Shown piece by piece: positions 9,086-13,770 of a stretch of DNA of 13,770 bases; position 1 is the stretch's first letter; each line of letters opens with the position of its first letter. Location of the stretch: positions 1 through 13,770 of the forward strand of contig JAJIRX010000423.1 of assembly GCA_023853785.1 (NCBI GenBank), read 5' to 3'. This DNA is from Psilocybe azurescens (taxonomy: Eukaryota; Basidiomycota; Agaricomycetes; Agaricales; Agrocybaceae). The notes under the pieces are model-generated. The model ran no database searches. It was not told where the DNA came from and worked only from the letters and a program-made list of their open reading frames with translations. The position numbers and the translations under genes are program-made.

Positions 9086-9096
9086 AATTGGGCAGG
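9082..9096. repeat. Target-site duplication of LINE copy B, right copy
   Basis: Identical to 5362-5376 over 15 bp and placed immediately after the poly-A tail. Confidence 0.95.
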
Positions 9097-9110
9097 GATG
9101 AAGAAGACAT
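9096..9110 (-). pseudogene. Copia gag, first five codons
   Basis: ATG at 9110-9108 starts MSSSS. The next codons (LPNFA) are in the duplicated target site and continue as KLNASNYPSW at 5361 leftward. The start fits because it is the first ATG in frame with the gag body and follows the PBS and leader. Confidence 0.85.
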
Positions 9111-9301
9111 GATTGTGCAAGATGGGAGTGAAGTGACGTGGTGGTAGTGAGCAGAGACGTGCGGGAACGTGTAGGGGAACGTTGTGACGTGATGAGGTGG
9201 CGATACAAGCACGGGCGCCGGCCAGTGCGAGCGAAAACACGAAGAGTGTGGAAATGAAAAGTTGAGACTTTTCGATGAAATTGAGATTAAAGCGCAATGT
9301 G

Positions 9302-9317
9302 CGCGGGACCCATAACC
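9302..9317 (-). promoter_or_regulatory. Primer-binding site of the copia element
   Basis: The minus strand directly after the LTR reads GGTTATGGGTCCCGCG. Its complement contains ccCATaacc, which fits the anticodon loop of a methionine tRNA. Copia-type elements are known to use an internal fragment of initiator tRNA-Met as primer, so the site and its position agree. The tRNA match is from memory, not an alignment. Confidence 0.65.
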
Positions 9318-9569
9318 TGTTAAAGGTGGCGAGTTCGGAAACGTGCGAGACAGCTGTGGTCCGAGTTTCGTGGTCACACTGTATCAGACAGAGTGGCAAT
9401 CAGGGTCTGAAGTCCGAAGTGAGTAACTCAGTGTATTGAGACTGAACTATGCTATCTACTTGCCTGAAGTCCAAAGTGAGTAACTAAGGAGTTCAAGCGG
9501 TGTGCTACAGCTACATAGGTGGCTGTCATATGATCCCATCAGTCTGAGTCTGAAATATCAATTCTAACA
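9318..9569 (-). repeat. Copia long terminal repeat (5' LTR), 252 bp
   Basis: On the minus strand it starts TGTTAGAATTGATATTTCAG and ends CCTTTAACA. The 5-bp inverted ends TGTTA/TAACA are typical of copia LTRs. The inner end abuts the PBS and fixes that boundary; the outer end is set by TAACA at 9565-9569. The LTR should contain promoter and polyadenylation signals; none is assigned with confidence. Only one LTR is visible. Confidence 0.8.
9407..9485. repeat. Pair of 22-bp direct repeats inside the copia LTR
   Basis: The sequence ctgaagtccgaagtgagtaact at 9407-9428 recurs at 9464-9485 with one mismatch (g to a), 57 bases downstream. This may be an LTR promoter repeat or a simple duplication. 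Confidence 0.85.
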
Positions 9570-9588
9570 CAAGATGCAACGGCCTCAA
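9570..9588. other. 19-bp flank between copia LTR and LINE copy A
   Basis: This is outside both elements. Its first 14 bases (9570-9583), together with the last LTR base, match 3078-3092 in ORF1 of LINE copy C. They may be a remnant of an older LINE copy into which the copia element inserted. Confidence 0.5.
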
Positions 9589-9732
9589 CATCCTTTCTTG
9601 TTCCGGTACTGCCACGTATCCACCGTGAGAAATTTCTGCTCATCGTCGCAAACGTTCTACACAAAGTTTTACTTGGGTAACCACTCCCAGCAATACCACC
9701 ATTGGCAAGCGTAGCCTAGGTCTCACCTATCT
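9589..9732 (+). promoter_or_regulatory. 5'UTR and probable internal promoter region of LINE copy A
   Basis: 144 bases precede the ORF1 ATG at 9733. It contains about 24 bases (near caataccaccattggcaagc) that copy C lacks. The promoter role is inferred from how LINEs are transcribed; no core promoter element is identified. Confidence 0.5.
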
Positions 9733-9991
9733 ATGCCGCTAAACAACCCACAAGGCCACCGTCCCTTTGCGACGGTTGCCTCTTGCACCAGTTCCTCCGC
9801 GACCTCGACCTTCGCCGACTGCATCTCCGGTCCCTACAGCGGGTGCTCCTGCTGTCCGAGATACCTATAGTCAAGGCCCGGTCCCTGCTTCACGTGGGGC
9901 ATGCACCGCCCAACCCAGTCGTTCTGCCATCTTCGAGGGCAGTCGTCTCGTCATCGCACTCCCACGGTTACTGCCAGGGACAACACCGCCC
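9733..9991 (+). pseudogene. LINE copy A ORF1, N-terminal segment
   Basis: ATG at 9733 matches the start of copy C ORF1, but a one-base loss in codon 3 (gccgct against gccgcct) puts the following codons out of frame. The family frame is found again from about 9800, with TASPVPTAGAPAVRDTYSQG and PVPASRGA. It is rich in Pro, Ser and Thr. It is cut at 9991 by copy E. Confidence 0.75.
9977..9991. repeat. Target-site duplication of LINE copy E, left copy
   Basis: gggacaacaccgccc matches 11253-11267 (gggacaacactgccc) at 14 of 15 positions. Copy C shows the uninterrupted ORF1 sequence across this site, near 4525-4545. Confidence 0.92.
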
Positions 9992-10450
9992 TGCCCGTCG
10001 AGCTGTCGATCCCTCTATCCACTCGGACAGGGCCACTCCGTGGCTGTCTGCGAGGCTCTTCAGACCTGGTTCACCCGCAAAGATGGCCAGTCAATCACCT
10101 TCGTGTATGTCCCCTCTCGCTTGCAGTGGGACCTGCACTACAAAGCTCACGAGTACGCAACTGAACTCAAAGTCGCACTGGGCCCACGCCCAGCTACATC
10201 TTTGACAGCCTGCGCATGCAGGCTGCCCTCTCAGCGGGCGCTTCCTGGAATGTCATGTTCCAGGACCCCCGAATATCGAGGTCGGAACTTTCTCCACCTC
10301 AAAACGGTCGACGGGGCCGTTGCACAGCCTGGGGGCAAAGACAACCCCTGGGTTCACTTCGCAAACATGAGCTCTCCGCAGCTCTACGCACGCATGTGCC
10401 GGTGTATTCTGAATCATGCGCCCCATCGGGTCTTACTATTCCCGATTTAA
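9992..10450 (+). pseudogene. LINE copy E: RNase H C-terminal part
   Basis: It reads GQGHSVAVCEALQTWFTRKD at about 10026-10085, then FVYVPSRLQWDLHYKAHEYA at about 10100-10159, then NPWVHFANMSSPQLYARMCR at about 10345-10402. The first three acidic RNase H boxes are absent because of truncation, so no catalytic domain remains. A 227-codon open frame starting at 9767 joins copy A ORF1 sequence to this segment by chance. That apparent fusion protein is an insertion artefact. Confidence 0.8.
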
Positions 10451-10658
10451 TCTCAACGATGGTCATACATCGTGCCTGTGTGGGTGTCCTTGGGAAACCC
10501 GCACACATATCCTCACTTGCAAGAAGACTTACCGTCCTCCCAAGGCATGCGAAGCTAGGCAGCCAACTACGTTGTGCTACCTTCACTCATTTTTGGAGAT
10601 GAACCCGAGCGTTCGCCTTCTGCTCGACTCCCACTGCGGGCGTCGGGTTGACAACTGA
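10416..10658 (+). pseudogene. LINE copy E: ORF2 C-terminus with Cys/His motif
   Basis: One frame holds RFNLNDGHTSCLCGCPWETR, THILTCKK and LCYLHSFLEMNP before the stop at 10656-10658. It shows the intact order of the C-terminal motif and the tail that is frameshifted in copies B and C. A one-base slip near 10425 separates it from the upstream RNase H frame. Confidence 0.8.
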
Positions 10659-11230
10659 CGTTGGGCATTGTGGGGGAGTCCTTGTTTGGCAGTCGTGATT
10701 GGCATGGGCCAATTATCCGCTTGGCTCGTGGTTGTTTGAGAATCCCTGGGAAGGGCCGTTTCGGCGGGCTTGGCTTGCCACTGGCATCAGTGTTCGACTC
10801 ACCTACCCCACTCAGGACCTAGGCCGCGTTACGAATGGCGTCGGTATGCGGGAACTAGGGAGAGCTGGTACCGCTAGTCTTGGCTGCTGGACTTGGGCGC
10901 CCCCCGCCCTTGTTAGTTATCTCCTGCTGGTGTTGCAGCCGCTCCACCCCAGGCTTCCTAAGGCTAGGGTCATTCCTATCCTATATCCCGTAGGGTTGTT
11001 CTTTGTAGATAAGTTTCTATTTTGTTTCTTCTTCTGCATCGAGGTTGGCGTTATATCCCCACAGTAGCTACCCCGTTATGTGTTCAGCACGGTCATTTAT
11101 CGTAGGCTTCAGTGTTTCCAACGGACTCTTAGTAGTTTCGGCCGAACAGTTTCTTAGTAGTTACCTGGTCGGGCATTTGTACTTAGCGACCGGACTGCTT
11201 TCGCGCACCGGTATACAAATTGATGATTTT
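10659..11230 (+). other. 3' untranslated region of LINE copy E
   Basis: Homologous to 8537-9055 and to 262-890 on the other strand. It carries a short local expansion (about 11017-11036, ttctattttgtttcttcttc) absent from copy B. Confidence 0.75.
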
Positions 11231-11252
11231 AAAAAAAAAAAAAAAAAAAAAA
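11231..11252 (+). repeat. Poly-A tail of LINE copy E
   Basis: Twenty-two consecutive A follow the conserved 3' end and precede the right duplication. Confidence 0.96.
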
Positions 11253-11267
11253 GGGACAACACTGCCC
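11253..11267. repeat. Target-site duplication of LINE copy E, right copy
   Basis: 15 bp with one mismatch to 9977-9991. ORF1 of copy A continues directly after it (agccctccgacgctcc). Confidence 0.92.
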
Positions 11268-12022
11268 AGCCCTCCGACGCTCCTTCGCCGGGCGAGGTCT
11301 GAGGACAAAGATATGGAAGACTCCCCCTCATACCTATCACTCAGTTACGGTGATTCTGATGTGGTAGAAGATAGTCAAAGGATTATGGGAGCACTCAGGA
11401 CAATCGTCGGGTATGTCAACTCTACTCACATCGACCTTCATTCGTCCCCAGTGGGGGCATCCCTGGCTCAAGCGGTGGTTGATTTCACCCGTGATACCTT
11501 TAATGGGGACTTGGGCACTACGCCCACTCCCGAGAACATCCTCCCAATCCGTGCGATTGCAGAGATCTTCGCTGCAGAAGATGACACCATTCGAAGGCCT
11601 TTGGCCATTGGTCCAACTTCTCCAGACCCTCTCCGCATCTCCTCCCCCCCGCTTGGTCTGACCACGGCGGAGCTGGCGATGACGACATCATTATGACTCC
11701 GGCTGAACCTGTTCACTCCTCTTATAGGAGCGCTGCAGGCCAGGCCTCCTGTTCGAGCGCAGCAGGACAAAGGAAAAGGGCAGGCTGACAAGCCCTCCTC
11801 CTCCCCCTGCTCCTCCTCAACCCCACCCCCGGCCAAGAAACCAGTTGTGCCCAATCAGAGGCCCCCTCCAGTGCCTCCCTCTTCTACCCGCCCCATGCAG
11901 CCAGCCCCACGTTCTTACGCTGAGGCCGCTCGCAGAAGGCGCCTGTTCAGCAGCCAGCTCTGCTGGCTGCCCTCCGCCCCGACCCGCCTCCCGCGAAGGG
12001 TAGGAGGATCCCGGACTACACC
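11268..12022 (+). pseudogene. LINE copy A ORF1, middle part
   Basis: The conserved block VEDSQRIMGALRTIVGYVNS is followed by ASLAQAVVDFTRDTFNGDLG and ILPIRAIAEIFAAEDDTIRR (about 11362-11610), closely matching copy C near 4436-4200. A stop at 11694-11696 ends this frame. A Pro/Ser-rich linker follows (about 11700-12010) with YAEAARRR near 11918-11941. No named domain is recognised. In the family this region is usually disordered or RNA-binding. Confidence 0.7.
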
Positions 12023-12947
12023 TTGCACGGCCCATCAAGGCGCCAGTTGCTCATCGACGTGGGGGATCATGCTAAAGACGCTAATCTCACCACCCTCTTC
12101 AAGGATTTGTCTTCGGACGTCCTCTCCGCCAGGGCCTTCGTGTTAAGGTCCTTGGTGTTGAAATCGCATACGATGAGTACGCTGTACCCACCAACACAGT
12201 CCCTAGTGAGCGTGACACGGATATTCTCCGTGGCGCGGTCACTACTCATTTTAAGGCCCATTACAAGTTTACGCCATGGGTCGGCATGCCCACATCCAAG
12301 TCGTTTTTATGAATTGTTGACGTTCCTCAATTCCAAGGTACTCACTATGACCTGGATCATCTCACCGAACAGGAGGAGGTTGCTGCGGCGCTCAAAGCCT
12401 TTCCTATTTGGTCTTCATCGCATATTCTATGTGGGGATCCCCGCGTAGTTCGCACTTCCAAGGCAAGCACCACCGCCACTGCTTTCTTTGACATCTGGGA
12501 CACCGCCTCCGGTGCCTGCGCTCGCCAACTCGTCGACAAACAGTTCATGTTCAGGGGTCGCCCCCTCTGGATACGTTCTAGTTTGAAGAGCTCCAGCATC
12601 CCCCTCTGCACTCGGTGTTGGAAGTGGGGCCATCCAGTTGGTCGCTGCCATGCAGTTGCTGCCAAATGTCCACGATGCTCTGGTCCTCACAAGTTGGAGG
12701 AGCATCGTGCCGTTGCAGGCTGCTGCAAAGGCAATCCGAAGGCGGACCCCCTCAGGCACCAACGCCTGGTGGGGAGCCCTGCCCTCACACCCCTTGCTGC
12801 CCAAATTGCGGAAAGAATCACGGTGCCCATGAGCGCGCTTGCGTGTTCTGGAGTCACAGGTTCGATCAGCTTTGGCATGTCGAGAAATATCGTCAGGTAC
12901 AAGCAAATTCTTTCGCGCACCGTCAATCCCTAACCAGCAGTCACTAG
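12023..12947 (+). pseudogene. LINE copy A ORF1, core and three zinc knuckles
   Basis: This gag-like RNA-binding part begins QLLIDVGDHAKDANLTTLFK near 12042-12101. It then needs a frame change for the core (AHYKFTPWVGMPTSKSF, then FDIWDTASGA, then QFMFRGRPLWIR). SFL is followed by TGA at 12307-12309, where copy C has an arginine codon. The knuckles are CTRCWKWGHPVGRC (C-x2-C-x4-H-x4-C, about 12607-12648), CPRCSGPHKLEEH (about 12667-12705) and CPNCGKNHGAHERAC (about 12797-12841). Such knuckle arrays are known in ORF1 of I, Jockey and Tad-type LINEs. The ORF1 stop is TAG at 12945-12947. Confidence 0.85.
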
Positions 12948-12948
12948 G

Positions 12949-13770
12949 ATGAGTCAAACCGTCCAGGACCTTCCGGTTAGAATTTTGAGTTTCAATTCGC
13001 GCAAAGTCCAGCCTAAGTGTAGAAACTATACTCAAACATTTTGTATTAGTGTACGATATTGTTTTTATCCAAGAACCTCCCTGGAGGTTTGTACGTACCG
13101 CACCGTCCACCTCTCGTAAGGCTGGCAATGATGTTATCGGCGCCCCATTGCATCCAGCTTGGCTGCCTATGGTACGCAATCCTGAACCCGATACTTGCCC
13201 AAGGGTTATGGCATACATGTCTAACCGCTTGAAGGAGTTTCGCCCCCTCGATGTGTCGCAATCTTATTGATCATCGCGATGTGTTAATTCTCAGCCTGTT
13301 CGCAAACGGACAGAGCTATAATTTAATGAATGTCTATTCTGATGAAACCCATACGGCTGCCCTCCTCCTTGTGGAGGAGGCGGCCTCAATTCCACCTTTC
13401 ATATATATGGGAGGTGACTTTAACATCCACTCCCAAGAATGGGATGGAGGCCATCGTGGCCATCCAGGAGTTGCCACTCAACTCCTCAACACTGCAGCGG
13501 AACTAGGCTTGCAACGGGCTCCTTTTGTGAACCCGGGGCCAACCTTTACCACCGCATCCAAGGCTTTCGCTCAACAGTGATTGACTTGGTATTCGTGCGA
13601 ACCTTGACGGCACAGGTCACCCGGGTACACAACGCCATGGGCGAAGTCGGATCATATCCCGCTCGCCACCACTTTATCGATCTCTGCTGATTCTGGGGCC
13701 ACACCCCGCAGAGCTCTCAAAGCCGACAAAGAGGGCAAATCCGATTTGTCAGAGTCGTTGAGGAGAGTTT
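12949..13770 (+). pseudogene. LINE copy A ORF2 start: APE-type endonuclease
   Basis: The family enzyme nicks target DNA to prime reverse transcription. ATG at 12949 lies one base after the ORF1 stop and starts MSQTVQDLPVRILSFNSRK. Endonuclease signatures in order are SFN, then YDIVFIQEPPW with the catalytic Glu at about 13052-13084, YMGGDFNIHSQEWD at about 13403-13446, VIDLVFV at about 13576-13596 and SDH at 13647-13655. These match the Asn, Glu, Asp-Asn and Asp-His residues of the EEP fold. At least four frame changes are needed (near 13015, 13250, 13568 and 13645), so it is inactive. The catalytic residues themselves are all present. It is cut by the window edge in the linker that copy B begins with. 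Confidence 0.87.

Larger units (their letters stand above)
9082..9569 (-). mobile_element. Ty1/copia element, 5' end: LTR, PBS, leader and gag start
   Basis: Reading on the minus strand: an LTR from 9569 to 9318 (TGTTA...TAACA ends), a primer-binding site directly after it, a leader of about 190 bases, and the gag ATG at 9110-9108 encoding MSSSS before the reading is cut by LINE copy B. Gag resumes at 5376. The order LTR, PBS, leader, gag is standard for LTR retrotransposons. The 3' part of the element and its second LTR are not in the window and may lie to the left. Confidence 0.85.
9589..9991 (+). mobile_element. LINE copy A, 5' segment (before insertion of copy E)
   Basis: It begins with the same catcctttcttgttccggtac as copy C's 5' end and holds a 5'UTR and the start of ORF1. 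It is interrupted at 9991 by copy E and resumes at 11253. The agreement of two independent copies at this base supports a true element 5' end. Confidence 0.88.
9992..11252 (+). mobile_element. LINE copy E, strongly 5'-truncated
   Basis: This 1.26-kb insertion in ORF1 of copy A starts inside RNase H at tgcccgtcgagctgt, equivalent to about 7841 of copy B. It runs through the ORF2 end and 3'UTR to a 22-base A-run. 15-bp duplications flank it. In its tail region it is the best-kept copy: the Cys/His motif and the ORF2 end are in one frame. Confidence 0.93.
11253..13770 (+). mobile_element. LINE copy A, main segment (ORF1 and start of ORF2)
   Basis: This continues the element that starts at 9589. 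It runs through ORF1 and the ORF2 endonuclease and leaves the window in the EN-RT linker. The last 60 bases match the first bases of copy B. It is the only copy in the window with an endonuclease. Confidence 0.9.

Noticed and set aside
9302..9330. tRNA gene at the CAT-containing stretch
   Set aside because: Only the anticodon-loop-like segment is present, directly beside an LTR end. This fits a primer-binding site, not a tRNA.
9054..9377. Minus-strand open frames ending in a long Phe run
   Set aside because: The Phe codons are the T-run opposite copy B's poly-A tail. Only the MSSSSLPNFA part is real, as the copia gag start.
9402..9490. CRISPR-like repeats
   Set aside because: Only two repeat units, inside an LTR, in a eukaryotic-type transposon nest.
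9767..10450. A 227-codon open frame that looks like a proline-rich protein fused to an RNase H-like tail
   Set aside because: It crosses the junction between LINE copy A ORF1 and the inserted copy E, marked by a target-site duplication. The fusion is a chance result of the insertion.
12301..12312. Repeat-induced point mutation as the cause of decay (CGA to TGA stop)
   Set aside because: One C-to-T stop is seen, but frameshifts are the main damage and GC content is still high. Dinucleotide indices over an alignment would be needed to claim it.
12427..13218. A 263-codon minus-strand open frame
   Set aside because: It is the antisense shadow of ORF1 knuckles and endonuclease, whose motifs are clear on the plus strand. 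It uses the complement of cysteine-rich codons and resembles no protein I know.

Overview
The window is a nest of decayed retrotransposons; I see no host gene, tRNA, rRNA or CRISPR array. The elements are poly-A-tailed, non-LTR (LINE) retrotransposons with a zinc-knuckle ORF1 and an APE-endonuclease / reverse-transcriptase / RNase H ORF2, plus one Ty1/copia-type LTR element. The LINE resembles the Tad1-like LINEs of fungi, and the copia gag resembles those common in mushroom-forming fungi. I infer a filamentous fungus, most likely a basidiomycete. This rests on remembered family resemblance, not on a search.

Layout, left to right. 1-245: fragment of a LINE (copy D, minus strand, RT region). 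246-4911: LINE copy C, minus strand, with its own 5' end and poly-A tail but an internal deletion of about 1.85 kb that joins ORF1 to RT. 4912-5376: body of a copia gag, minus strand. 5377-9081: LINE copy B, plus strand, 5'-truncated, inserted near the start of that gag with a perfect 15-bp target-site duplication. 9082-9569: the rest of the copia 5' end (gag start, leader, primer-binding site, 252-bp LTR), minus strand. 9589-9991 and 11253-13770: LINE copy A, plus strand, with a 5' end and running off the right edge in ORF2. 9992-11252: LINE copy E, 5'-truncated, inserted in ORF1 of copy A with a 15-bp duplication (one mismatch).

Joining the parts of A (5' end, ORF1, endonuclease) to B (RT, RNase H, 3' end) gives an estimated full-length LINE of about 6.5 kb: short 5'UTR, ORF1 (gag-like, zinc knuckles), a one-base gap, ORF2 (EN-RT-RNase H, C-terminal Cys/His motif), about 0.5 kb 3'UTR, poly-A. 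The copies A, B, C and E carry frameshifts and stops and look dead. The order of events can be read from the nesting: the copia element came before B and C, A before E, and C probably before D.
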